This document shows, in pieces, positions 50,288-58,679 of a DNA stretch of 64,000 nt. The stretch's first letter is position 1; every line of letters begins with the position of its first letter. A program made the position numbers and the translations under genes. Source of the stretch: an uncultured Lachnospiraceae bacterium (GTDB lineage Bacteria > Bacillota > Clostridia > Lachnospirales > Lachnospiraceae); the NCBI GenBank assembly GCA_946546945.1, contig CAMNOU010000002.1, forward strand, positions 124,001 to 188,000, written 5' to 3'. The notes below the pieces were generated by a model. The model did no database searches and was not told the origin of the DNA. It saw only the letters and a list, made by a program, of their open reading frames with translations.

Positions 50288-51085
50288 ATGATTCGTGTGA
50301 GCATATGGAATGAATATGTGCAGGAGCAGCTGGATGAACAGAAATTTGAATTTGTGCGGGAATGGAATGTCTCCGAACAGGTACAGCAGGAATTTGCCCG
50401 AAAAGCGGAAATGATCCGCGGGATCCATCATGGGGCGATTCACAATACACTGTGTGATCTGATCCGGGAAGAGGCTGATCTGGAGGTCCGCCATATCGGA
50501 ACGCTGGAAATGGAGGAGTGCGGGCTGACAGAAGATGTGCTGAAGGATACGGATGTCCTGATCTGGTGGTCCCACATTGCTCAGGAACAGGTGCCCGACG
50601 AGATTGCCTGGCGTGTGGTCCGGCATGTGCAAAGAGGAATGGGGATCATTTTCCTTCACTCTTCGCATATGTGCAAACCGATGCGTTTCCTGCTCGGAAC
50701 GAGCTGTACGCTCCGGTGGAGGGAAGGAGATTTCTGCCGGGTCTGGAATGTAGATCCGACACATCCGATCGCGAAGGGGATTGATGATTATATTGAACTG
50801 GAGGAAGAAGAAATGTACGGCGAATATTTTGATATTCCAAAACCGGATGATCACATCTTCTCCAGCTGGTACAGCGGCGGGGAGCTGATCCGTTCCGGCT
50901 GTACATGGACAAGGGCGGCAGGAAGGATCTTTTACTTCCAGCCGGGACACGAGACCAACCGCTCCTATTTCCATCCCCAGATCAGACAGATTATCCGCAA
51001 CGCAGTGCGCTGGTGTGCGGAGCCGGGAATCCGCCTTGAGGAGCTGTCCTGCACAGCGGTGCGCGGGCCCATGAAAAAAGGATGA
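50288..51085 (+). CDS. ThuA-like (trehalose utilisation) domain protein
   Basis: 265-residue ThuA-family protein with a class I glutamine-amidotransferase-like fold. Typical segments are MIRVSIWNEY, DVLIWWSHIAQEQV, GMGIIFLHSSHMCKP and YSGGELIRSGCTWTRAAGRIFYFQPGHE. ThuA of Rhizobium is involved in trehalose or sucrose oxidation; the exact reaction of this group is not established here. I start at ATG 50288 behind AGAGGAG rather than TTG 50264. It follows cysA by 33 bases without a terminator, so it is probably transcribed with the sulfate importer, an unexpected pairing. Confidence 0.82.
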   Translation: MIRVSIWNEYVQEQLDEQKFEFVREWNVSEQVQQEFARKAEMIRGIHHGAIHNTLCDLIREEADLEVRHIGTLEMEECGLTEDVLKDTDVLIWWSHIAQEQVPDEIAWRVVRHVQRGMGIIFLHSSHMCKPMRFLLGTSCTLRWREGDFCRVWNVDPTHPIAKGIDDYIELEEEEMYGEYFDIPKPDDHIFSSWYSGGELIRSGCTWTRAAGRIFYFQPGHETNRSYFHPQIRQIIRNAVRWCAEPGIRLEELSCTAVRGPMKKG

Positions 51086-51091
51086 ATTTTC

Positions 51092-51120
51092 TTGAAACCG
51101 TATCGGAAAGACGATATAAT
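51092..51120 (+). promoter_or_regulatory. Promoter of the desulfoferrodoxin gene
   Basis: TTGAAA (51092-51097) and TATAAT (51115-51120) with 17 bases between. The leader of about 65 bases holds a hairpin, CTGCCGC with GCGGCAG (51146-51166). Confidence 0.82.
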
Positions 51121-51190
51121 ATTGTTACCTGCAACACATACATGCCTGCCGCATGACAGGCGGCAGCACCAAAGAAGGAGGGAATGAAAG

Positions 51191-51559
51191 ATGAAACTGT
51201 ATAAATGCACACACTGCGGCAATATCATTGCCATGTGGCACGACTCGGGGGTTCCGGTTATGTGCTGCGGAGAGAAGATGGTCGAGCTCATTCCGAATAC
51301 AACGGATGGTGCACAGGAGAAGCATGTTCCTGTGATTGAAGTAAACGGACAGACGGTTACCGTGCGCGTAGGTTCTGTTCCTCATCCGATGCTTGAGGAG
51401 CATTACATCACATCCATCGTGCTGGAGACAAAGAACGGCCGTCAGAGAAAAGAACTGAAGCCGGGAGATGCTCCGGAGGCACAGTTCGCGATCCTCGAGG
51501 GCGATGAGATCCTTGCTGCTTATGAATACTGCAATCTGCACGGATTCTGGAAAGCATAA
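51191..51559 (+). CDS. dfx: Desulfoferrodoxin (superoxide reductase)
   Basis: 122-residue two-iron superoxide reductase that turns superoxide into hydrogen peroxide in anaerobes without making oxygen. The N-terminal desulforedoxin centre is CTHCGN with CC at 30-31 (Fe-Cys4). The catalytic Fe-His4Cys site has EKHVPVIE, HPMLEEHYI and the C-terminal CNLHGFWKA. All ligands are present, so it is class I. AAGGAGGG precedes the ATG. It is expressed from its own promoter with its own terminator. Confidence 0.96.
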   Translation: MKLYKCTHCGNIIAMWHDSGVPVMCCGEKMVELIPNTTDGAQEKHVPVIEVNGQTVTVRVGSVPHPMLEEHYITSIVLETKNGRQRKELKPGDAPEAQFAILEGDEILAAYEYCNLHGFWKA

Positions 51560-51576
51560 AAAAGAATAACGGAATA

Positions 51577-51608
51577 AAAGGGTATCGGTTTCGGACCGGT
51601 ACCTTTTT
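51577..51608 (+). terminator. Terminator after desulfoferrodoxin
   Basis: AAAGGGTATCGGT pairs with ACCGGTACCTTTTT (two G-T pairs), ending in five T. Confidence 0.8.
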
Positions 51609-51609
51609 C

Positions 51610-51745
51610 ATCTCAGTGGGGGTTCACTCTCCCACTGAGATAAAATCTCCGCGAAGGATGCGCAGGAATTCGGTTTGGAAGATGTCAGCTGACGCTGACC
51701 CGAATTCCGCGCCAAGTCTCGCAAGCGAAACTTGAACGAAATCAT
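51610..51745. repeat. Dispersed intergenic repeat, copy C (longest)
   Basis: ATCTCAGTGGG and CCCACTGAGAT (51610-51620, 51631-51641) form a stem. CTCCGCGAAGGATGCGCAGG-AATTCGG follows, then a GTCAGC-TGAC-GCTGAC palindrome, CGAATTCCGCG inverted to the earlier CGCAGGAATTCG, and CAAGTCTCGCAAGCGAAACTTG, itself an inverted repeat. No ORF is encoded. Confidence 0.7.
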
Positions 51746-51755
51746 GAAGAAGTAA

Positions 51756-51784
51756 TTGTGCATCCTGAAGAAAAATGATAATAT
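51756..51784 (+). promoter_or_regulatory. Probable promoter of the DegV gene
   Basis: TTGTGC (51756-51761) and TAATAT (51779-51784) with 17 bases between, just after repeat copy C. Confidence 0.5.
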
Positions 51785-51825
51785 AAGAGCAAATACAAAC
51801 GAGAATCGTTAACAAGGAGATACAA

Positions 51826-52692
51826 ATGAGCAAAATTATACTGGTGACAGAGAGCGGATCAGACCTTACTCCGGAAATTGCCGGTCAATACGGTATTCGT
51901 GTCGTGCCCATGTATGTGACATTTGGGGATGAAACCAAAGAGGACGGAAGCTTTGAGACAGAGGCGATCGTCGATTACTATAAAAAGACCGGAAAAGTGC
52001 CGAAGACCAGCGGATCGAATGTGGAGGACTTTCAGAAGATGTTCGAACAGATCCATGAGGAAGAACCGGACGCGGATATTCTGTATATCGCATATTCCGC
52101 TGTAACGACGGTCTCGTTTACCAGCGCATCGGTTGCCAGAGACGGGCAGGAGCACATCCATCTGCTGGATTCCAAACAGGTCTCCGGCGGTCTGGGAGCA
52201 GCTGTGATCCGGATGGCGAAGCTGATCAGGGAGCATGTGGAGTGGGATATCCACCAGGCTTTCGAGGCGGCGAAGGAATTGTGTGAGAAGACGCATTTCA
52301 ATTTTATCCCGAGCAATATGGATTTTCTGCGGGCGGGAGGAAGAGTCAGCAATGCGGTTGCTCTCTGCGGAAATGTCCTGAAGATCCATCCCTGTATCAA
52401 TGTGGAAAACGGCTATCTGCTTGCCGGGAAGCGTTACAGGGGAAGCTTAAAGAAGGTGATTCCGGAGCTTTTAAAGGATTTCTGTGAGAAGTATCCGATT
52501 AATAAAAAAGAGATCTGGTTAAGCTTCACACCGGGATTTTCAGAGGAGTTAAAGCAGCATACCAGACAAATCGCCGAAAAGATGGGATTCAGAGATATTC
52601 ACTGGCTGCCCTGCAAAGGCGTGATCACCTCTCACGGAGGGCCGGGGGCACTGGGTGTCACGGGATTTGAAGATTTGAGTTTTGCAGAGTAA
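51826..52692 (+). CDS. DegV-family fatty-acid-binding protein
   Basis: 288-residue DegV protein. The family binds a fatty acid; homologues (FakB) present it to the kinase FakA for phosphorylation and entry into phospholipids. Visible are VTESGSDLTPE, TSGSNVEDFQKMF, AYSAVTTVSF, DSKQVSGGLG and SNMDFLRAGGRVSNAVAL. The C-terminus has TSHGGPGALGV. An AAGGAG site precedes. Genomes of this lineage carry several DegV copies; no fakA is adjacent, so partner and lipid are not known. Confidence 0.92.
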   Translation: MSKIILVTESGSDLTPEIAGQYGIRVVPMYVTFGDETKEDGSFETEAIVDYYKKTGKVPKTSGSNVEDFQKMFEQIHEEEPDADILYIAYSAVTTVSFTSASVARDGQEHIHLLDSKQVSGGLGAAVIRMAKLIREHVEWDIHQAFEAAKELCEKTHFNFIPSNMDFLRAGGRVSNAVALCGNVLKIHPCINVENGYLLAGKRYRGSLKKVIPELLKDFCEKYPINKKEIWLSFTPGFSEELKQHTRQIAEKMGFRDIHWLPCKGVITSHGGPGALGVTGFEDLSFAE

Positions 52693-52711
52693 AATAGAAT
52701 AAAAAAGATTG

Positions 52712-52770
52712 TGGGCTATGCGCCCGCAAGGTCTTCAGAGGAAGAACTTGCGGACGTATAGCCCCTTTTT
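52712..52770 (+). terminator. Terminator of degV overlapping the next promoter
   Basis: GTGGGCTATGCGCCCGCAAG pairs imperfectly with CTTGCGGACGTATAGCCCC and is followed by TTTTTT. Its right arm contains the -35 box of the purine cluster promoter. Confidence 0.82.
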
Positions 52771-52776
52771 TATAAT
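52748..52776 (+). promoter_or_regulatory. Promoter of the purine-degradation cluster, embedded in a terminator
   Basis: TTGCGG (52748-52753) and TATAAT (52771-52776) with 17 bases between. The -35 lies in the hairpin arm and the T run forms most of the spacer. Confidence 0.7.
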
Positions 52777-52810
52777 GAAAACAAGAAAAAACGTATTGGA
52801 GGATAAAAAA

Positions 52811-54154
52811 ATGTTATTGGTCGGTAATGGATGTGTCATCACAAGAGATCCTCAATTACCGTATTTGCCGGACGGCGCATTGGCAATTGAAGGAAGCACA
52901 ATTCTGGAGGTCGCACCTCTGGCGGAATTGAAAGAAAAATATAAGGAGGCAGAGTTCGTAGATGCGAAAGGCGGGGTGATTATGCCGGGCCTGATCAACG
53001 CGCACACGCATATTTATTCCGGCCTGGCAAGAGGGCTTTCCATTGACGGAAACCAGCCGGAAAACTTTCTTGACATTCTCGAAGGGACCTGGTGGAACAT
53101 AGACCGGCATCTGGATCTGGAGGGGACCAGAGCCAGCGCCTGGGCAACGGTTCTGGAATGTATCCGCTGCGGCGTGACGACGATCTTTGACCATCACGCG
53201 AGTTTCCGTGAGATTCCGGGATCTCTTTTTACAATCAGGGATGTCGTGAAAGAAGCAGGAATCCGCTCCTGTCTTTGCTACGAAGTTTCTGAGCGAGACG
53301 GAGAAGAGAAGACAATGCAGGCGATCCGTGAGAACGCGGAGTTCGCCAGATGGGCACGGGACGCGCAGGATGACATGATCAAAGCCATGTTCGGCGGACA
53401 TGCGCTGTTTACCATTTCGGATAAAACATTTGAAAAAATGGCAGAGGCAAACAATGGCATGACGGGATTCCATATCCATGTCGCGGAAGGGATGAATGAT
53501 GTATATGACAGTCTGCGAAACTATGGATGCCGCCCGGTGAACCGGCTGCTGTATAACGGTATTCTCGGAGAGAAAACAATGCTTGGGCATTGCATCCATG
53601 TCAGCCCGGCTGAGATGGATATCATCAAAGAGACCAATACCATGGTGGTCAACAACCCGGAATCAAATATGGGGAATGCGGTGGGATGTGCGCCGGTGCT
53701 CCAGATGATGAAAAAGGGAATTACGGTTGGGATGGGAACAGATGCCTACACACACGATATGCTGGAAAGCATGAAAGTCTTTCTTCTTATACAGAGACAT
53801 CATATGGCACAGCCGAATGTTGCCTGGACGGAAGATGTGAAGATGCAGTTCGAGAACAACCGGGTGATTGCTGAGAAGTATTTTGAAAGAACGCTGGGCA
53901 TTCTGAAGGCGGGCGCGGCTGCGGATGTGATCGTGATGGATTACCGGCCGTTTACACCCTTCAGCGACGAAAATATTGATGGACATATATTATACGGCAT
54001 GGTGGGGAGAAACTGCCGGACAACCATTATCAATGGAAAGGTGCTGTATAAAGACCGGGAATTTGTGGAAATCGATGAGGAGCGGACCCATGCGCAAATC
54101 ATGGAACAGAGCAGAAAACTCTGGGGAGAATTAAATCACAGATCCTATGTGTAG
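52811..54154 (+). CDS. ssnA: Putative aminohydrolase SsnA
   Basis: 447-residue metal-dependent amidohydrolase. Metal ligands are in NAHTHIYSG, GFHIHVAEG, LGHCIHVS and GMGTDAYTHD. The proteins closest in style are SsnA, found beside YgfK and selenium-dependent molybdenum hydroxylases. I start at MLLVGNGCVI behind GGAGG; the longer frame runs through the terminator and promoter. Its exact substrate is not established, but recent genetic work on gut bacteria places ssnA in a purine (urate) breakdown cluster. First gene of the cluster, 35 bases before ygfK. Confidence 0.92.
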   Translation: MLLVGNGCVITRDPQLPYLPDGALAIEGSTILEVAPLAELKEKYKEAEFVDAKGGVIMPGLINAHTHIYSGLARGLSIDGNQPENFLDILEGTWWNIDRHLDLEGTRASAWATVLECIRCGVTTIFDHHASFREIPGSLFTIRDVVKEAGIRSCLCYEVSERDGEEKTMQAIRENAEFARWARDAQDDMIKAMFGGHALFTISDKTFEKMAEANNGMTGFHIHVAEGMNDVYDSLRNYGCRPVNRLLYNGILGEKTMLGHCIHVSPAEMDIIKETNTMVVNNPESNMGNAVGCAPVLQMMKKGITVGMGTDAYTHDMLESMKVFLLIQRHHMAQPNVAWTEDVKMQFENNRVIAEKYFERTLGILKAGAAADVIVMDYRPFTPFSDENIDGHILYGMVGRNCRTTIINGKVLYKDREFVEIDEERTHAQIMEQSRKLWGELNHRSYV

Positions 54155-54189
54155 ATGGATGAATGGAAAAGAAAAGAAGGAGGGGAAGA

Positions 54190-57100
54190 ATGGGAGATCT
54201 GATGAGACCGATGTCCATGGGGCATTTGATGGAGTGGATTTTCGGAGAGTTCAAAAAGAGCGGGAGCATTTTCGGAATTGAAAAAATCGTAAAGTATGAA
54301 AGCGGACAGGTTCTGCCGATTTTCCGGGAAAAAACAGAATCACCCTTCGGGCCTGCAGCCGGACCGAATACGCAGCTGGCACAGAATATCATTGCGTCCT
54401 ATGCAGCCGGCGCGCGGTTTTTTGAACTGAAAACCGTGCAGGTCATGGACGGAGCAGAACTATCCGCCTGTGTAAACAAACCCTGTATTACGGCCGCGGA
54501 CGAATGCTATAACTGTGAATGGTCGACGGAGCTTTATGTGCAGGAAGCCTATGCGGAATATGTAAAGGCCTGGGTAATCTGTAAACTGCTGGCAAAAGAA
54601 TTCGGACTCGGAGATCCGGACGGATTTGTTTTCAATATGTCTGTCGGATATGATCTCGAGGGGATCCGGTCAGAAAAAATAAACCGGTATATTGACGACA
54701 TGATCGAAGCAAAAGACAATTCCGTTTTCCGGGAATGCATTCAGTGGGCACTGGATCATGTCTGTCAGTTTGAACGCGTAGATGAAGCGTATATTCTGGG
54801 AATCAGTTCCCGGATCTCAGCATCCATTACCGAGTCGACCCTGCACGGATGTCCGCCGGATGAGATAGAGAGAATCGCTGCGTATCTGATACAGGAAAAA
54901 CACCTGCATACTTATGTGAAATGCAATCCCACGCTCCTGGGCTATTCATACGCAAGAGACCGGCTGGATTCGCTTGGATTTGATTATGTTGCCTTTGATG
55001 ACCATCATTTCCGGGAAGATCTGCAGTGGGAGGATGCGGTTCCGATGTTCAGGCGGCTGATGAAACTAGCCGGGCAGGAAGGAGTGGAATTCGGTGTAAA
55101 AATCACAAATACATTCCCGGTAGATGTCAGGGCGGGAGAACTTCCCAGTGAAGAAATGTATATGTCCGGGAGATCCTTATTCCCGCTTTCGATTCATCTG
55201 GCAAGAAAACTTTCGGAAGAATTCGCAGGACAGCTCCGGATCTCTTATTCCGGGGGAGCGGCGGTCTGTAATATACGGGAATTGTTTGAGGCGGGAATCT
55301 GGCCGGTGACAATGGCAACGAATATATTGAAACCGGGCGGATATCAGCGGATGAGTCAGATTGCAGAAGAACTGTCTTCATGCGGGAAAGGGCGTTTTTT
55401 GGGAGTGCAGGTTTCTGCGGTCTGCGCGATCGATGATGCAGTGACATCCGGCGATCTCTACCGGAAACCGGTGAAGCCGCTGCCGGAACGGCATATAGAA
55501 AAAGCATTGCCTTTGTTTGACTGCTTTACAGCGCCCTGCCGGAACGGCTGCCCGATTGAACAGGATATTCCGGCATATTTGCACGCGATGGAAAACAAGG
55601 ATGCCCGGAAGGCTCTGGAAATCATTGTGGAGAGGAACGCATTGCCCTTTATTACCGGGACGCTGTGCCCGCACCACTGCACAGACAAATGTCTGCGGAA
55701 TTATTACGAAGCACCGCTTTCCATCCGGGAGACAAAACTGGAGGCCGCGAAGCGTGCTTTTGATCAGGTACTCCCCGGGCTGAAAGCAGCGGCCGCGCCC
55801 GGCGCGTCCGGAAAGAAGGTGGCTGTGGTCGGGGGCGGACCGGCCGGATTATCCGCGGCATACTTCCTGTCGAGAGCAGGCATCCCGGTCACTGTTTTTG
55901 AGAAAAAGGAAACACTGGGAGGGATTGTACGCCATGTCATTCCCGGGTTCCGGATCTCACAGGAAAGCATTGAGAAAGATATTTCCCTGTGCCGGGCCTA
56001 TGGCGCCGAGTTCGTGACCGGTCGTGAGATTTCTTCTGTCCGGGAATTAAAGGAACAGGGATTTACGGATGTAATCATTGCTGCAGGCGCGTGGAAGGCA
56101 GGGGATGCAGGACTGCAGTACGGAGAAGCGCTGGATGCGGTCGCGTTTCTGGAGAAAGCGAAGAAGGAACCGGGATCTCTGCTCTGCGGGGCGAATGTCG
56201 TTGTTCTGGGAGCCGGAAATACAGCGATGGATGTTGCGAGAGCCGCAAAAAGACTTCCCGGGGTGGAACACGTACGGCTGGTCTACCGGCGTACCAGGCG
56301 TTATATGCCTGCCGATGAAGAAGAACTGATGATGGCGCTGGAGGACGGTGTGGAGTTTATGGAACTGCTCGCTCCTGTGGGGGTAAAAGGCGGACAGTTA
56401 ACGTGCAGCGTGATGAGACTTGGGGAAGCGGATACATCCGGCAGAAGAAGACCGGAAGAGACCGGCGAACAGGTAACTGTGCCTGCAGACTGCGTTATTG
56501 CAGCAATCGGAGAAAAGATTGACGGATCGCTTTACCGGGAGTGCGGGGTGCAGCTGGATGCGAAGGGCCGTCCTGCGGCGGATGAGAATATGCGGACAGG
56601 AGTGGACGGTGTCTATGCAGCCGGCGATTCCAGAAGAGGACCTGCCACTGTTGTCGAGGCAATTGCGGATGCAGCGAAGGCTGCTGCGGCCATAGCCGGA
56701 GTTTCGTTCGATCAATACGCCGGGGAAAATGCCGCGGGCGAGCCGGAGCACTATCGGGCAAAGAAAGGAACGCTTTGTCAGGATCCCTCCCGGATGCCGG
56801 ATGAGAGATGTCTGGGGTGTGCTGCCGTATGTGAACTCTGCGCAGATGTCTGTCCGAACCGGGCGAATGTCGTGATTCATGTGCCGGGAAAAACAGGCGC
56901 ACAGATTCTCCATGTGGACGGGATGTGCAATGAATGCGGCAACTGCGCAGTATTCTGCCCGTATGAGGGAAAACCTTACACAGATAAATTCACACTTTTC
57001 TGGAAGGAAGAAGATTTCCATAACAGTGAAAACGAAGGGTTCCTGTTGCTGGAGGAAGGAAAGCTTCTCGTACGTCTGGACGGGCAGGTAATACAGACCG

Positions 57101-57192
57101 ATGCAGACCAGACCGCAAAACTCGGAGCGGATGCGGAGGCTGTTATACGGACGGTTTTGAAGGAGTATTCGTATTTATTGGGGAATAAATAA
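54190..57192 (+). CDS. ygfK: Putative selenate reductase-like flavoprotein YgfK
   Basis: 1000-residue multidomain oxidoreductase. The N-terminal barrel (about 1-420) is dihydroorotate/dihydropyrimidine-dehydrogenase-like (SPFGPAAGPNTQLAQN). Then come a Cys-rich glutamate-synthase-small-subunit part (CRNGCPIEQDIP, CPHHCTDKC), an FAD site VAVVGGGPAGLSAAYF, a second dinucleotide loop VVVLGAGNTAMDVARA, and two ferredoxin-like clusters near the end (CLGCAAVC, CNECGNCAVFCPYEGKPY). YgfK was named for selenate reduction, but it occurs with SsnA in purine-degradation clusters and probably reduces a purine-ring intermediate. Start chosen at 54190 behind GGAGGGG. Confidence 0.94.
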   Translation: MGDLMRPMSMGHLMEWIFGEFKKSGSIFGIEKIVKYESGQVLPIFREKTESPFGPAAGPNTQLAQNIIASYAAGARFFELKTVQVMDGAELSACVNKPCITAADECYNCEWSTELYVQEAYAEYVKAWVICKLLAKEFGLGDPDGFVFNMSVGYDLEGIRSEKINRYIDDMIEAKDNSVFRECIQWALDHVCQFERVDEAYILGISSRISASITESTLHGCPPDEIERIAAYLIQEKHLHTYVKCNPTLLGYSYARDRLDSLGFDYVAFDDHHFREDLQWEDAVPMFRRLMKLAGQEGVEFGVKITNTFPVDVRAGELPSEEMYMSGRSLFPLSIHLARKLSEEFAGQLRISYSGGAAVCNIRELFEAGIWPVTMATNILKPGGYQRMSQIAEELSSCGKGRFLGVQVSAVCAIDDAVTSGDLYRKPVKPLPERHIEKALPLFDCFTAPCRNGCPIEQDIPAYLHAMENKDARKALEIIVERNALPFITGTLCPHHCTDKCLRNYYEAPLSIRETKLEAAKRAFDQVLPGLKAAAAPGASGKKVAVVGGGPAGLSAAYFLSRAGIPVTVFEKKETLGGIVRHVIPGFRISQESIEKDISLCRAYGAEFVTGREISSVRELKEQGFTDVIIAAGAWKAGDAGLQYGEALDAVAFLEKAKKEPGSLLCGANVVVLGAGNTAMDVARAAKRLPGVEHVRLVYRRTRRYMPADEEELMMALEDGVEFMELLAPVGVKGGQLTCSVMRLGEADTSGRRRPEETGEQVTVPADCVIAAIGEKIDGSLYRECGVQLDAKGRPAADENMRTGVDGVYAAGDSRRGPATVVEAIADAAKAAAAIAGVSFDQYAGENAAGEPEHYRAKKGTLCQDPSRMPDERCLGCAAVCELCADVCPNRANVVIHVPGKTGAQILHVDGMCNECGNCAVFCPYEGKPYTDKFTLFWKEEDFHNSENEGFLLLEEGKLLVRLDGQVIQTDADQTAKLGADAEAVIRTVLKEYSYLLGNK

Positions 57193-57230
57193 ACACAGAC
57201 GGGAACAGGAAACTTGAGAGGAGGTTACTT

Positions 57231-58658
57231 ATGAATAACACAGAAGCCAAAAGAGGCAGACTGGATACTTTTTTCGGAATATCAAAAGCCGGATCTTCCA
57301 TAAAAATTGAAGTACTGGCCGGAATCACAACGTTCATTACGATTGCCTACATACTGATCCTGAATCCGCAGGTTCTTTCCGATCCGTATCATATCATGGG
57401 AGACGCGGCGATGGCGGGGAAGATCGCAAACGGTGTCTTTATCGGTACATGCCTGGGGTCTTTTATCGGGACGATACTCTGTGCCCTGTTTGCGAAGGTT
57501 CCTTTTGCGCAGGCGCCGGGGATGGGGTTAAATGCTTTTTTTGCCTACACCGTTGTGCTGGGAATGGGGTATTCCTATAATCAGGCGCTGGTCATCGTAT
57601 TGATTTCCGGAATATTCTTTATCGTGATTACGGCAGTCGGGCTGCGGGAGGCGATCATCCGGTCCATTCCGCCTGCCGTGAAGCTGGCCATTACGCCGGG
57701 AATCGGATTGTTCATTACAATCATCGGGTTAAAAAATGCAGGCCTGGTGGTAGGAAATCCGGCTACACTTGTGAGCATGGTAGATTTTGCACAGTGGAGA
57801 AGCGCGGATGGAGATCTGAAGCTGGTCGGAGGCGCCGTAGTCGCGCTGATCGGACTGATTACGATTGGAGTACTGCATGCGCGTAAAGTCAAGGGCTCGA
57901 TCCTGATCGGCATTGCGGTCGCTACTGTAGTGGGAATTCCGCTGGGAGTGACGAATCTGTCCTCTTTTGACCTCAGTCTGGGAGCGAAATTTGCGGACTT
58001 TGCAGAGGTTTCTTTCTTTAAACTGGATGTGGGAGGCCTTTTCGCAGGGAAAAGCATGGTGGACGCTGTTCTGACGATTATTATGCTGGTCATCAGCTTT
58101 TCGCTGGTCAATATGTTTGATTCCATCGGAACACTCATGGGCGCCGCAAAGCAGTCCGGCATGATTGATGAAAACGGAGAAGTGATCCGTATGAAACAGG
58201 CGCTGATGTCTGATGCGATTTCCACTACAGCCGGTTCTGTGCTGGGAACATCTACAGTCACCACTGTTGTTGAATCCAGTGCCGGTATCGCTGCAGGCGG
58301 AAGAACCGGGATGACCAGTCTTGTGACTGCGCTTTTCTTCCTTGGATCTTTGATTTTTGCTCCGGTAGTGAGCATTGTTCCGGGAGCGGCCACGGCTCCG
58401 GCGCTGATCTTCGTCGGAATCCTGATGCTGAGCAATATCAGGGATGTGGATTTCTCGGAGATGTCAAATGCCCTGCCTTCCTTCTGCACGATCATATTTA
58501 TGCCGTTTACGTATTCCATTGCAAACGGAATCGCCATGGGACTGATTATGTTTACAGTGATCAAACTCCTGACGGGACAGTGGAAGGAAATCAAAGTGCT
58601 CACATGGATCATAGCTGTTGTATTTGTTTTGAGATACGCGTTCATGACATTAGGATAA
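57231..58658 (+). CDS. NCS2/AzgA-type purine permease
   Basis: 475-residue membrane transporter with about twelve to fourteen helices. GITTFITIAYILILNPQVL near the start, FAQAPGMGLNAFFAYTVVLG and DSIGTLMGAAKQSGM are typical of the AzgA/PbuG branch that imports adenine, guanine and hypoxanthine. The gene lies between ygfK and guanine deaminase, so guanine or hypoxanthine is the most sensible substrate; urate or xanthine import would usually use a different NCS2 branch. An AGAGGAGG site precedes the ATG. Confidence 0.92.
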   Translation: MNNTEAKRGRLDTFFGISKAGSSIKIEVLAGITTFITIAYILILNPQVLSDPYHIMGDAAMAGKIANGVFIGTCLGSFIGTILCALFAKVPFAQAPGMGLNAFFAYTVVLGMGYSYNQALVIVLISGIFFIVITAVGLREAIIRSIPPAVKLAITPGIGLFITIIGLKNAGLVVGNPATLVSMVDFAQWRSADGDLKLVGGAVVALIGLITIGVLHARKVKGSILIGIAVATVVGIPLGVTNLSSFDLSLGAKFADFAEVSFFKLDVGGLFAGKSMVDAVLTIIMLVISFSLVNMFDSIGTLMGAAKQSGMIDENGEVIRMKQALMSDAISTTAGSVLGTSTVTTVVESSAGIAAGGRTGMTSLVTALFFLGSLIFAPVVSIVPGAATAPALIFVGILMLSNIRDVDFSEMSNALPSFCTIIFMPFTYSIANGIAMGLIMFTVIKLLTGQWKEIKVLTWIIAVVFVLRYAFMTLG

Positions 58659-58679
58659 GAGAATCAGGAGGCATATGAG

